DNA from: Pristionchus mayeri | Lineage: Eukaryota; Nematoda; Chromadorea; Rhabditida; Neodiplogasteridae | Length of the DNA stretch: 64,000 nucleotides | Direction: 5' to 3' | NCBI GenBank assembly: GCA_036245805.1 | Contig: BTRK01000001.1 | Span: 19,041,087 to 19,105,086 of the forward strand | In this document: piece by piece, positions 11,946 to 34,000 of the stretch | How the letters are laid out: each line of letters begins with the position of its first letter | How positions within the stretch are numbered: the first letter of the stretch is position 1 | Position numbers and translations under genes: made by a program | The notes under the pieces: model-generated | What the model saw: only the letters and a program-made list of their open reading frames with translations | The model's database searches: none | Told to the model about the DNA's origin: nothing

Positions 11946-12420
11946 TATTTCAGTCGAAATAACGTTACAAAATTTAAACAGAATAGGCAATTAATGAAGG
12001 TTAAAATGAAGAGTGAATAATGGTACAATGGGACATGGGGATCTACTCAGGGGAACCGGTTTGATTCTTGGAATTTACTAAAAGCCTTGCCGCTCTTGGA
12101 AAGAAACTATTGTGTCTGTAGTTGTGGTGCGATCCAGGATTATTGAATTATTGAAACATGGCGAACCTCGAGTTTTCAAGCAAAATCCAAAATTTCATGA
12201 TGTCATATATAAGTAATTATCGCATATGGATATCTTTTATTTCCGTAAAAAACCGAAGATTTTAATACTTCATAAAGTCATGAAATCTGAGAAATTTTGT
12301 GAAAAAATGCGATTTTGTGAAGTATTGAAATCTTTGGTTTTTTCAATGGAAATTGGTATAAATAGGTCAGTAAACATTGAAAACGGAAATAAAAGATATC
12401 CATGTGCGATAATTACTTAT

Positions 12421-12461
<41 letters not shown>

Positions 12462-12710
12462 TATTTCAGTCGAAATAACGTTACAAAATTTAAACAGAAT
12501 AGGCAATTAATGAAGGTTAAAATGAAGAGTGAATAATGGTACAATGGGACATGGGGATCTACTCAGGGGAACCGGTTTGATTCTTGGAATTTACTAAAAG
12601 CCTTGCCGCTCTTGGAAAGAAACTATTGTGTCTGTAGTTGTGGTGCGATCCAGGATTATTGAATTATTGAAACATGGCGAACCTCGAGTTTTCAAGCAAA
12701 ATCCAAAATT
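11640..12710. repeat. Two tandem copies of a roughly 520-bp unit with AT microsatellite
   Basis: The block starting near AACATGGCGAACCTCG recurs at about 11633, 12157 and, truncated, 12672. Each full unit contains an (AT)n run (about 11900-11942 and 12424-12460). The reading-frame track over the run is meaningless. The corresponding part of the right palindrome arm (about 14930) has only one short copy, so the expansion happened after the palindrome formed. Confidence 0.88.
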
Positions 12711-13499
12711 TCATCATATCATATATCACGGGTCTTCCGTAAGAATGCAGGAAAACGAGCCAATTTTGCCACCAGAAAAAACTAGTACTCACGGATTTCG
12801 ACGAAACTTAGTTTATGGATATTATTGGGGGTCCGAAGAAGGTACATCCCCTTGTTTTGGTCAATTTGTATGATTATCGATTTTTTGATCTACTCCTTTG
12901 GGATACTGTAATTCAGTCAATTTTTATCGTACAGCGAACTTTTTTTTCTCATTCGACGCGGAATTTTGAGATCTACAAATTGTTCTTCACTCCCCTTAAC
13001 CGAACATTCCGGCTTCGGGGTCTTTTTGCCGAAAAAAATGTTTTCTGACTATGTTTATCGATTTTTTTCTTCATTCCCCTTCGATATTATTTTTGCATTC
13101 GATTCTAGTAACGAAATTAGTGGGGGTCCACGTTGATCATTTTCCATATCTCGCGTACCTCAATGTCGAAATAGTATACGGAGCACTGGACTTTAAAAAG
13201 TGAAATCGAAAGCTCTCGATGAGCACTATTAAATGTTCGAAGTGAATCATGACGCTAAAATCGCTCGTTCTCAAGTTATTTGAAAAATATTGCTCAAGGC
13301 GGAATTGTGTTGATTACATTCAAAAGTAAAAATCTCAAATAACTTGAGAACGAGCGATTTTAGCGTCATGATTCACTTCGAACATTTAATAGTGCTCATC
13401 GTGAGCTTTCGATTTCACTTTTTAAATTTCTGAGTCGACCATTTTGAACTGAGATATGACCAAAAATCAAAATTTCGACCAAGTCCAGTGCTCCATATA

Positions 13500-14425
13500 C
13501 AGTCGCGCCGGAAAGTGAGTAGACGATTTTTATTTTTTATATAACTTTTGTTGTAGCTGATTTTGCAATTTGGAGGTTCTGGCACTCTATACCAAATCCA
13601 TCGAGGAATACGATGCGTGCATTGCGTCATCAATTGCATCATCGTTGATTGCGTAGTGATGACGCAATACAAGTGTACTTTTTCAAAACGGCATTATTCT
13701 TACATAGATTTTTTCCTACTCGCCAAACTTTCTGAGGTTGGAGATATGGCTGAGGACTACCCAGAAAAAAATTTTGAAGTTGCTGCGCGACCGCACATTT
13801 GCTGAAGCCTTGCTGCAAAAACAGGGTCGCAAATTCAGAGCTCGGCTTCTAGATGAGCTAGACACTCGTCCAAAGCATCCAAATGATCGCCATCATGAGT
13901 GCACATGATCCTGAGAATGAGAAAGCTATATCTCGAAATTTGCCCTCGGGGCATGAAAAAATCACTTTTTTGCATGACCATTTTTTGGACATTCATAACT
14001 TTACGGAAAATTTATATAAAAATATGATTTTTGCTTAGGCATGTTCACGATGTATTGAAGATATGATTTCCAACTTTTTAGAGCTATTGGATTCCTTTCC
14101 TGCCCGCGGCGTTCGTTTTTCTGAGGTATACTAGGGCCGGGAAACACCTTGTTTACGCCTGTACTCTCTCGCTCATAGGGGTAAACAGGGTGTTTCTCGA
14201 CACCTCGACAATAATGCCGTTTCGACAATAATGCCGTTTTGAAAAAGTACACTTGTATTGCGTCATCACTACGCAATCAACGATGATGCAATTGATGACG
14301 CAATGCACGCATCGTATTCCTCGATGGATTTGGTATAGAGTGCCAGAACCTCCAAATTGCAAAATCAGCTACAACAAAAGTTATATAAAAAATAAAAATC
14401 GTCTACTCACTTTCCGGCGCGACTG
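13500..14425. mobile_element. 926-bp TIR element inserted at TA, Tc1/mariner-like MITE
   Basis: The ends are CAGTCGCGCCGGAAAGTGAG and its exact complement, flanked by TA (13498-13499 and 14426-14427). The inverted similarity runs about 200 bp inward from each end. The left arm of the host palindrome (around 13165-13180) keeps the uninterrupted sequence, giving an empty-site control. No transposase is present. Confidence 0.88.
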
Positions 14426-15328
14426 TACTATTTCGACATTGAAGTACGCGAGATATGGAAAAAGATCAACGTGGATCCCCACTAATTTCGTTACTAGAAT
14501 CGAATGCAAAAATAATATCGAAGGGGAATGAAGAAAAAAAACGATAAACATAGTCAGAAAACATGTTTTTCGGCAAAAAGACCCCGAAGCCGGAATGTTC
14601 GGTTAAGGGGAGTGAAGAACAATTTGTAGATCTCAAAATTCCGCGTCGAATGAGAAAAAAAAGTTCGCTGTACGATAAAAATTGACTTAATTACAGTATC
14701 CCAAAGGAGTAGATCAAAAAAATCGATAATCATACTAATTGACCAAAACAAGGGGATGTACCTTCTTCGGACCCCCAATAGTATCCATAAACTAAGTTTC
14801 GTCGAAATCCGTGAGTACTAGTTTTTTCTGGTGGCAAAATTGGCTCGTTTTCCTGCATTCTTACGGAAGACCCATGATATATGATATGATGAAATTTTGG
14901 ATTTTGCTTGAAAACACGAGGTTCGCCATGTTTAAGGCCAAAAATCGATGAATACTATATCTTCGATTTCCGTGAAAAATTTTTTCCTGGGGTAGAAAAG
15001 GTAGCAGAATACGATTCTGATGAAATCTCAGGATGCAACGGGATTTGTTTTTTCACGACGGCAAAAAATGAGAAAAATTGATGTCAAAAAATGATTTATT
15101 GTACTTTTCGAAACTTCAACTTTTCGCTACACTAAAAGTGTCAATATAAAAGTTATTCTATGTAACAAGGCGGTCATTTTGGTTTTTTGAACGAAACTCT
15201 AGCTCAATTTTGAAGCAGTTTATGAATTTTCGAAATTTCAAGAGCCGGCTTTTAGGCAGTTTTGAGAAATCGCGGAATCCGTATGTAGAAAAAGATCCTG
15301 GACCTTAGGGACACTTACCATGAAAATC

Positions 15329-15481
15329 TCAATCAGATCCGAGCTCTTTGAACATTTTGTCAAACGCCACCTGCCATCTCTCAGACGACGTGTGATAAAG
15401 TAATATAAATAAACTGACGTAGTCTCTGCCTTCTCCGACGACCTTAATTCCATTTAGCGCCAATGGACGACTGAGTGACAT
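15329..15481 (-). CDS. Short ORF, possible first exon of the F-box gene
   Basis: An ATTCAG acceptor sits directly against ATG at 15481, as at a trans-spliced start. The frame begins MSLSRPLALNGIKVVGEGRD and stays open for 50 codons to TGA. A GT donor lies inside it (after ...ERWQ), so it could be the first exon of the F-box gene beyond the palindrome. It could also be a small independent gene. No homology was recognised. Confidence 0.35.
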   Translation of the reverse strand: MSLSRPLALNGIKVVGEGRDYVSLFILLYHTSSERWQVAFDKMFKELGSD

Positions 15482-15948
15482 CTGAATAATAAACGATAAA
15501 TGATTAATTCTTCCATCAGTGAGACGTGGAAAAAAGTAAAAATAGTAGAAGATCTTACAATGGAGAAGGATTTTTTAGATAAATCGTCAAGAAATCGAAC
15601 GTAATATCGAAGATACATTAGTAGGTCATCGACCCTTTACGAATTAACAATAACATCAAAAAACAACATCGTTTATCAAATAATCAGCTTCAGGTGAAAA
15701 AAGTAGAGAACGGCTTATAAAGGTGAGAGAAAGAACAGTTGACAGAACCTAGTCATGATAAACTCTTCAGATTAAACATGGGTAACATTTAAACTGAAGT
15801 AAATGGATTTCTCGTGTTCATTATCCTTAGTCAAATGATTTTCGGCACCACAAAAACAACAGGTAACAATGATTGGTATGATAAACAGGGAATTTCAATA
15901 AGCTAGATCGTTAAATAGCATAGACAGACAATGTCTCCTTGGATCTTC

Positions 15949-18900
15949 TCAGATGAGATCCTTTCTCTGCGCGTTTACTATCAAAGCGAGATTATCGAAG
16001 AACATCGACGAGTTGCTCTGAACAAAAGTAGTGGCATCACTATAAACATTCGGAATAATGAAGAATTTAAATTGTATGATTAACCATTCCCGTCTGACCA
16101 TAGTACATTACTAAAAGAAAATAATAATTTGTAGTAAACCGTGTATTAGGGAATTTATCATGTTTTTGTGAGTTGTATTATAGGACCATCGTCATTGTTC
16201 ATTCTGGCACTGCATAAGCACTTTTTCCCGTTCAATTTGGCGCTGATGGTACACTTCAAGACACAACATATTGTCCCCAGAGATTACATTGGACCTCAAG
16301 TGGCTAGTCTCAAATAACAAATACCATTTATTTTTTTATTTTATTTTATTTTTTGGAGCCACTTCAAGCGATTTTACAGTCGTCGATAGACGATTACGCT
16401 AGGTGGTGTAGTGCGGTGAGGCCGACTACTGTTTGGACTACGTATCCCTGCTGTCCAAGGTGCTTCTAGGGAAACGATACATTTCGCGACCTGGGTCACT
16501 GCCAATTTACCGACCCCGGAGGGATAGAGGGCTTGGTCTGCCTCGGCGGGGGATCGAACTCAGGTCCCTTGTATAGCGAGTGGCGCCTCACACCACTGCG
16601 CCACCACGCCAGGCTAGTTAAATATTGAATACGAGTTAAATATTTTTCTGCGCGTATTCAGCAAATGGTGTCAGTCTACTACTTTGTTCTAATACTCCAC
16701 GTGCAACTATGATAATTCGGATTTTACAGTAGTAAACTATGCCAAGATAGTTTCAATTGCCCTAATAACTACCGTATCCTTGCTAAACAACTTCATCATC
16801 TCAAAGTGAAATGACTGACGAGTGTTTATCATCAACAATACCGTGATGCCGTTCTTTGCGTGGACATAACTGGTGAGGTGGGAGTAAAATCCCTCACGAT
16901 TTCCAGTGTTGTAGCCGCACTCAGTACAGCAGGTCTGAATGAAATCAATGATCTGAATTTCCTGATGTCACACTTGGTTTATGAAAGCGAGAGAGCATGC
17001 GCATTGGACAGACTTAGACGCTTATTCCTCCATGGACATAATATATTATGTCGAATAACAGTAGTATCCATGTTATTTGACAAATTCAAGTATCGCTGTA
17101 GCGTGGCAATTCGACTTCGATCACTTTATTTTTGAAAAAACCTTCAGAGCCCTCTCACCTGTCCCTTTCCGAGGTAATCGTGCAGCTCCTTCATCGCCTT
17201 ACGTCCAATGTCTCCCTAAAATAATGCTACGTGTGAGGACAAAGTTTAACTGAATTTACATGAATAATAAAAAAGATGTATATGAAAAATAGGATCACAA
17301 CGGTACTCTTTAAAGTAGCAGCTATATTATTCTATTTGTATTTTCATAACTACATGAATATTTAAAAAGATAAATATGAAAAATATGATGACAAAGGTAC
17401 TCTTGAAAGTATCAGCTATATTATTATATTTCTATTTTCATAAGCGAAAAATTTATTAAATACTGAGAGAACTCGAAATAAAGCGGAATGATCAACACTA
17501 TCGCCCACCTTTGCCCAGTTGAAAGAAAATTCAATGAAGGCAACCTCCGAGAGGACGGGGGCTGAATAAGCAGCTTGAATCACTTGTCGTATTGCGATAA
17601 ATCGCTTTAAAAACTATAATGGCTAAGATGTTTTCACTCTCGTACGAAGATAAAATTTCGCCCATAAACTCGGAACAGCTTGATTTGAAGAATTTGTAAT
17701 GAGTTGACTTGCATTCGTTACTTAATTAATTTAAACTTTACATTACTAATATTTACTTACCTTACCCCTATTCTATTTACTTAATGCATTTACGTACCAG
17801 TGCATTCGTAGTCCTGGAGCGGATCATATTTTGCACAGAACATGGAGATGAATTCAGGAGTGGGCCTGAGTCGTTTCCCTCCCTGTCCAGCATGTCCGTA
17901 TCTGTAAGAAGAACAGGCGAAATAATGTTCAACAATAGTGGAAATGATAATTTTGTTTCGAAAAAAGCACATTTCCCTTTTTGCCATCTCATGAGCACAC
18001 CGATTATGTCACATCACCACTTCATATGCGAACTCGGTATAATTCCACTTTATTCTCGAGAAGAGTGAAGAGAAAGGAGTGCGGATACATCAGCATTGTT
18101 AAGTATACGATCATTCCAGACATTTTTAAGTATTTTTTCCCAGTAATGTTCCTAATCAATTAAAGATATGGAGAATATTCTGCCAACCTGTCGATTCGAC
18201 TTTCCTCACGTTGAATCTCATCATGGGCGATTCTGTAATGAAGGTTTTTGTTCTAGAAATACAAAAATATAATGAAAATGCAATAAGAATACTCGATTCA
18301 CGAATTTAAAATTAATTTAATTTATATGTTACAAACTTACACGAATGGCAGACGCGAGATGGCAGAAATCAAGGATCGATAGAAGGCGATAGCAGTGGAA
18401 TCTCCCAATTCACGCTTTTCCTAAAGGCAACGTCTGCTTTAAACATTGATAAACTTCCTGATCCTGGTCTTTATGTGACAATTTTGCTACTTCCAATGTA
18501 TCACAGCGACCTAACATAGGGAGTGTGAAAACTGCACATTTACCTACTTCAAAAGCAATGAGAGCAAGCTGAAAATGTTAACGAACATTCTGCTCGTGAT
18601 CAGCTCGATGGAAATGGAGGAGTGCCTGTTTGTAGTTGAGCAGAGCTTCCTCGCAGAGAGAACAATAGAAGACCTGTATAATTCAATAATTTTATTCGTA
18701 AACTCAAATTATATTCAGGTAAGACTAACGTATAACTATCGTCTTGTCATGCAACGTTACAAGGCTACTAAAATGAGGAATATCTAGTCTATACTGACTT
18801 CCTTCTCCTTCATCTTCTCAACGATGATACCCACGATAGCTCGATAGAAATCAGCTCCCTGCTCTTGCTGAGTGACCAAATAGAAGTGAACTGGAATTTA

Positions 18901-20307
18901 ATAGCTTCCATTTATTCACTCCGAGGAAGCAATAGAAGACCTGCACAATTCAAGTTGTACTATCGATGTGTTTCATTCAACATTATAGTGCAGCTAAGAA
19001 TATCCAAGCTCACCCAATCTCTTAGTCTGCGCCTGCGCGTCCCAACTTGCGAAATCGCCCGATGCATACACTGCGAGTGAATCCAGGATGTACGATGCCA
19101 CCGACTCGCCGAGCTGAAGGAAATCATTCGCATGATTGGCCAAAGATCTTTGGCAAAATATAACTAATTCATAGGTTATTGTCCGTATTTGACCGCATTG
19201 CTACTATCTTGCGCAAATGATATCGAAAAAGAAAGGCGACGAAAAAAGAAGTACATGAAACAATGGCTCACCATGTCCAGTGTAAGAACAATTTCTTCCC
19301 TATCATCCTCGAGTGAGCAGTCCATGGTCATCTGTAAAAGTAATACTATAAAAGCGTGAACGACTTTTGAATTTGATATTCACAACATCGTCGATAGAGT
19401 TCTATAGAGGCGCATAGGTAGAGATCAAAACAATACATTTTTTGAATTCATCCAGAAGCAATATTCATAGTTTAGATAGTGCGAAGAGCTATTCAATTGA
19501 AGCAACGACATATTAATGGCTCACCGATACATCAGTGACCTGTCCAAGACGTTGCTTAACTCGAAGCACATCTCCATACATCACAGAGAGCTTAGAAATC
19601 TCCTGAATTTAATTAAATGAAAATGTGTGATTGTGGTGCACATAACTTTCTTATGACAAACAGACAAATCAATAAAACCTCTTGGAGACGGCGCACTTTC
19701 TGCTCTGCATGAGCTCTAGTCCTCTCAGCGGGAGCGACCTCAGAAGGGACTCTGAATGGGGCACCACTGCCGTTGAAAGTGCACAGTTCATCTGAAAGTT
19801 TTGATCTATGTCTTCTATTTTATAGAGCTGCAAGGTGAATAATCCCTGAATAATTCCTTACTTAGAGTGTACGAAGGAGTTGAAACATCAGGTGAGTTGT
19901 CACCCGTCATGAACTGAAATATTGTGAATGTAACAAGTAAAATTTGGGAACTACTTGGAATACAGGCGTCCTTAATCGAGCTTAATTGAGCACAAGACCA
20001 CGGCGGTGGGGAGAGATGGGTTATGCTAGGGCGCTTACTGCCGAAATCAGTAATTCAAACTCACATAGAATGGGAAGTCTCCTTCGAAAAGGAAGGAATT
20101 CCCAGGGAGAGAGGCATTCTCGACCAGCTTCTTCCTATACCACTCCTGCATCTCACGTTCCGTGAAAGGACCCCTGCAAAAAAATTAGTGATGGCTGAAG
20201 AAAGAATATTGAAATTCGATTTGAAATATGCATTTCACCCACTTGAGCTCATCCTGATATAGGTCTTTGTAGAAAATACGATCGTTAGGCGGAATTTCCA
20301 AAGCCAT
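15949..20307 (-). CDS. GYF-like / double zinc-finger protein, copy B (418 aa)
   Basis: Sixteen exons join in phase to 1257 nt including TGA: 20307-20243, 20173-20065, 19913-19862, 19791-19679, 19602-19525, 19331-19272, 19113-19014, 18890-18799, 18673-18587, 18420-18341, 18232-18188, 17901-17798, 17561-17509, 17215-17159, 16934-16842 and 16017-15949. The start MALEIPPNDRIFYKDL follows TTTCAG by one base, a likely trans-splice site. Residues about 10-58 have the GYF pattern (aromatic-Y, then GPFTEREMQEWY, then an aromatic-rich end); GYF domains bind proline-rich peptides. A first finger (CSLCEEALLNY...HFHRADH) fits C-x2-C-x12-H-x5-H. A second near the C-terminus (CTECGYNTGNR...HLTSYVH) has the same spacing. 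The protein ends AQRKDLI. Function is unknown. RNA- or chromatin-linked regulation would suit the domains but is inference. The last intron contains a SINE. Confidence 0.85.
16330..16616 (-). mobile_element. tRNA-derived SINE in the last intron of copy B
   Basis: On the minus strand the head carries an A box (TGGCGCAGTGG) and a B box (GTTCGATCC) spaced as in a tRNA gene. The body is about 200 bp. The tail is an A-rich run of AAAAT units, seen as T-rich sequence at 16330-16357. These are the hallmarks of a Pol III SINE. A short relative of the body lies at about 33187-33230, so the family has several copies. Confidence 0.82.
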
Positions 20308-20990
20308 CCTGAAAGTGGAACAGATTGTAAGACGAATCATCGACTTTGATTTGGGGTTAAAAGATATTTAAGCGATTGAGAACTGACTATCATAAGCAAG
20401 AATACAAAATCTACAATCAGAGTTTATGCAACGTTAGGCAAAACAAATTCCGGAGTAAATCTCATTTGATGAACATTAGATCATTGAGCTAACGAGAAAA
20501 TTATAAATAAGCAGAATCGTTTTGGGGAATAATCAGTAAAGTAACAAGCATTATTCGTTTTACGAAAATCACGCTTAAACTAGGAAATCATATTAAAATC
20601 AAACACGTAAATTACTTTGAAAGGGGGCTGTGAAATTTCGGTGAGTCACAGTTCATAAAAGGGATATGGCACGCTCGATTACGTACCATCAAACATGGAA
20701 AATCACACTCCACTACTCATGTCATAGAAATAAACATTTTTGTCGCACATCACGCGGAACAAAAAGATGCCCGAATGTGTGAAACTTCAGAGCGTGATGG
20801 CGCACTCACAATACAACATCAAAAATATTGGTTCCCTATCTAGAAACAAAAGAGCTGAAAGAAAAGCTGTTGCCGCGCGAAAATATTCAGAAATGGGCGA
20901 GGCGTCGAGGGCCGGAAAAAAGCACGTCCACACTGCAACACTTGACCGAACTATATTATTTCGATGGTAGTAGACAAACATGCATAATAC
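20308..20990. other. Intergenic spacer between the two paralogues
   Basis: No gene recognised. Around 20720-20890 there is a diverged repeat (CATAGAAATAAACATTTTTG and then CACGCGGA) that recurs at about 51063-51160 inside an F-box gene intron. The spacer presumably holds the promoter of copy B, but no element can be pointed to. Confidence 0.5.
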
Positions 20991-21413
20991 AGTAGATACA
21001 TTAGCAGGTTATCGAACCTTTTATTTTTTAACTGTACCCTAAAATTAGTAACATCATTTATCAAATATCCAGCTTCAGGTGAAAAGGTTGAGAACGTTTA
21101 AGAAGGGGGGGGGGAGGGAAACAGTAGGGAAATCTAGCGAAGATCCTCTTCGGACAAAGCGGGTAAAATACTTCAACTTAAACAAAGAACTGCATGATTC
21201 AGGCAAAGCAACTTCGAAGTTAAGCAGTAAGGGGAACCTAGTCATGAGCAACTGGTCAGACAAAACATGTGAGGCACTTGTTTTTAAACAAGTGGATTAT
21301 TTTTTGATCCAGTATAGAAACAAGAACATGAAACAACACATCCTGTGTAAAACTTAGAATTTCACTAAACTCGATCGTTAAACAGAACATAGAATATCAC
21401 TCCTTGATACTCC
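20990..21413. repeat. Duplicated 3' flank of the paralogue pair
   Basis: The 3' flank of copy A (about 20993-21100, AGATACATTAGCAGGTTATC onward) aligns with the 3' flank of copy B (about 15610-15710). The duplicated block therefore extended past the stop codons. No independent gene is visible; a G-run lies at 21107-21116. Confidence 0.65.
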
Positions 21414-30656
<9,243 letters not shown>

Positions 30657-31065
30657 ACTGTAATTGGAACAAATTACATTTACTTCATTAAATTTTGCTT
30701 ACCGCTTAGCATAAAAATATCTGAGCGTGTAAGAACGCTTAGGATATTCAATTTAAAAAATGACAAAATGGTGACGTCGAACAGTAAATAAACAAACAAA
30801 GATATTGTCAATGGTGTTTGACCATATTATTCACAGGCATTATTGTGGTCCAGAGCTTCTAACTTTATCCGAGAGAAAACAGATGATGAAATATATATAT
30901 TGAACATGAGCAAAACTTCGAAGAAACTAAATTTGATTCAGTTTAATAATATAATAATGTGATAACAATTGAGGAAACGATAGCATGAATGATATTAAAG
31001 AGACTGATCTTCTTAAGATTAAACGACAGATGAGCGAATAGTAAGATCACTAGATGTATTGTCCT

Positions 31066-34000
31066 TCACTCCTCCATTTTTTCTTCCTTCAACTCTCCGT
31101 CGTTGATAGCTTGAATCACGCTATCTGCTCTGTTTATCCATTTCTTGATTTCAAGAATGCAGAGCATGAGATAGTTCTGAACAATTATCATTAGAATCTA
31201 TTCAATAGAGCATAATAGATTCTATATGGCAAAATTTAAAAGGATGCATACTGAATTCCGAATCCCTAAAACAAAAATTTCAATAGCATCCATATCTCGA
31301 CCCAGATTCGCCTAATGATATTTCTTAATTATTTTGAAAATTTAGGGCATAGCTAGGCTTAAAAGATTCTCATTGACCTAATCCATAAATAGTGTTTTCG
31401 GAGGAAGTGCACTGGTTAGATGTGATTAGAAATTGAAAAAAAATTACAACGTCAGGAAGAGCGAAGCCTCTCCAGAGTTCCTCCTCACAGAGTGGTCTGG
31501 CGAAGATCGAGTTGATCTTGAATAGAATTAGAATTCGACACAATAAATTATGCCTCATACCTTCTCAATCGTAGTGGTCAGATGAAGGCGAAGGGCTTCT
31601 CTCTGATGCTTGATGACCATTTCTGAAAGAGAAGTGGAAGAGGATGCTATAGTATATGTTGATCGAATAGCTGATATTACGCACTTGCTTAAACACCTTT
31701 GTGGGTTTTTTTGATCCATCCAACTCACCATTGGCCAGAGACTGTATCACTGTGGAAGAGAGATGAATCTTGAGGAGAACGACTCTTCCCTCGATCTCTT
31801 GAAACGCACTTGATTAGATATTTGAATCGCAAGGAAAATATCACAAAATAGTTCAATACCACTCAGAGAAGGATTGTCCGCAGAAGTAGCGAGATCGATC
31901 GCATCAATAGCAGTCGTGTCCAGCTGAATTCCATTAAAAAAATTATTCCGAAGTGGTTGAAAATTAAGTGCAAAAGTGCATAACGTGACCAGTTTTGGAA
32001 TTCGGATCAGTAAAAATGTTGAAAAAGTGCTCATTTTTCTCATTTTTTTTGTTTAAATTGATATTATCAATTTTACTCGATTCTATTATGAAATTTGAGA
32101 AACGTCTTCAATTTTCCAGAGTTTTGTGACCTATGATCTCGAACAATGATTCGAAAAAAACTAGTTTATATATTTGCGAGAACTATAGCTATTAATCATT
32201 CAAATGAGGGTCGCTCACTTCACTCAGCATCTTCACTCTGTCCAATCCTTCAATGGCCGTTTTCACACACAAAAATTCGAACATGCTGTTGTGAACAGCC
32301 ATGTAGAAGGGGTCGAACTGAACAGATCTCAATTAAATTGTAGGATTTTATCGTTAATTTGGTTCAATTTGTGTTGCGGAATGACATCACTTGAAAATTG
32401 CAATATTATTGCAGGAAATAAATATTGGAAACGATCAATAAAAGTGCATCAAAACACGAAATCACCGGAGTATCACTTCCAGAGTGATAAGTGAAGTCTG
32501 GCTGATCCCTCGCTTTCTCCAATATTTCCCTATCCGACTTCCACCATTCCTCCACCTGTAATTCACCAGATTCCCTCTAGGATGATGTCACTACTCTGTA
32601 TTCGTTGCGTGTATTCTTACCATATCGAGAGTAGCGGGTGTTCTGTATGCAGCAGTAGGAAGATTCTTGCGCGAAGGATCAGCGAATCGATCGATTGCCC
32701 ATTTGAGCACTTCCGCATCCTGAAGAAATAATATTGTGAACTAGCCCGGTTCGGTCCTTGAACTATTACGGCACTTTCGTAGAAGAATACCAAGCCGTGC
32801 CCCCTCTGCCCCTTTCACGATAGCGGAGTAAGTTTTACAATCACTCGTGACGTCATTTGTTTAAGCGCCCTCCTATCCATATCCCGATCGATTTAGAAAT
32901 CTAATCATACACACACACTGTGCTATATATAGGTATAGATAATATTAAAATAAGCACACCTCATGGTTCATGTGAATGGAGATAAGTCGCCCTCCGAATT
33001 CATCATCATCCAACTCAATCTTCAGAATCTCCGATGCGAGCGAGGTCGTCAGAGCATTGCAGAGCAGGTAGACCTAAACAATATTCAATTTAGTGATCCT
33101 GAAGTGTTTCAAAAGTAAGAAGTTTTGAAAAAGAAAATATAAATTTGACACTACTAAATACAACTGAGGGTAAAGGTGACGCCACGTAAAGTGATTTTAC
33201 AGTCGTTAAGGCACGACTATGCTGGGTGGTAATACAAATGATACACTTTAGAAATCTAAACTGCGCTTAAATTACTAAATATACTTTGAGTGTAGACTCA
33301 CCAGACTCTGGCAGACACCTTGCGAGGAAACCTTAGTGAGAATACAATGGAATTCGTCACGAGCCTTCTTCACTTTCTCCTGGTCTCCTTTCTGAAAAAA
33401 AGAACATGGATTAGTAAGGAATATCCCATAGATCAGACTCGACTCACACTTGACGATATTTGAAGATATTGACTAATGAAGGAGTAATTGAGTGACTCAC
33501 TTGAGTGAGAGCGAGGGCTGAAAAGAGACAGCGGACATTCTTGGTCACTTCAGTAGTCGACTTCTCTCCCTTATTTGATGAATTGATCCAATCTTTGAAA
33601 CTCCAGTCACTGCAATCAAAGACTCTTTAAGTCAACAAATACAAAAAGCCCCGAAAAAAATCGAAGCTGCACATTTATAAAATATTCCCCACACTCTAGA
33701 GATTTTCCCCACGAATATCGAAATCTATAACTACATCGAATAAAAATAAGAAGACAGAAAAAGGTACGTAATGAATTGGTCCAATATTTCTGCGACTTCC
33801 TCTGGTTTGCTGTCTCGTATCGCAATGAGTAAATTGAAGAGATTCTTCTCCTCCTGAGGAACAATCTGCAAGGATTCCCATTTACATGACCAGTTTCCTG
33901 AGGGAACCATCATGTCACAGACAAAGGATTTAAGCAAGATTCACCACATGTAGCTCGCTTACCTCGGACAGATCGGGATCCGCTTCATTCATCGATGATT

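Larger units (their letters stand above)
11290..15272. mobile_element. 4-kb palindromic element, nested and partly amplified
   Basis: The outer ends are exact inverted copies (CGATTTCTCAAAACTGCCTA at 11290; its complement ends at 15272). The arms can be followed inward to a centre near 13.3 kb. The left arm has gained a tandem duplication (about 11.64-12.70 kb). The right arm has gained a 926-bp element (13500-14425). Without these additions each arm is about 1 kb. No convincing target duplication was found and no protein is encoded. It separates the F-box exon from a possible first exon at 15.4 kb. Confidence 0.85.

Noticed and set aside
12226..12510. 94-codon ORF
   Set aside because: It runs through an AT microsatellite and a tandem repeat inside the 4-kb palindrome; no splice or domain support.
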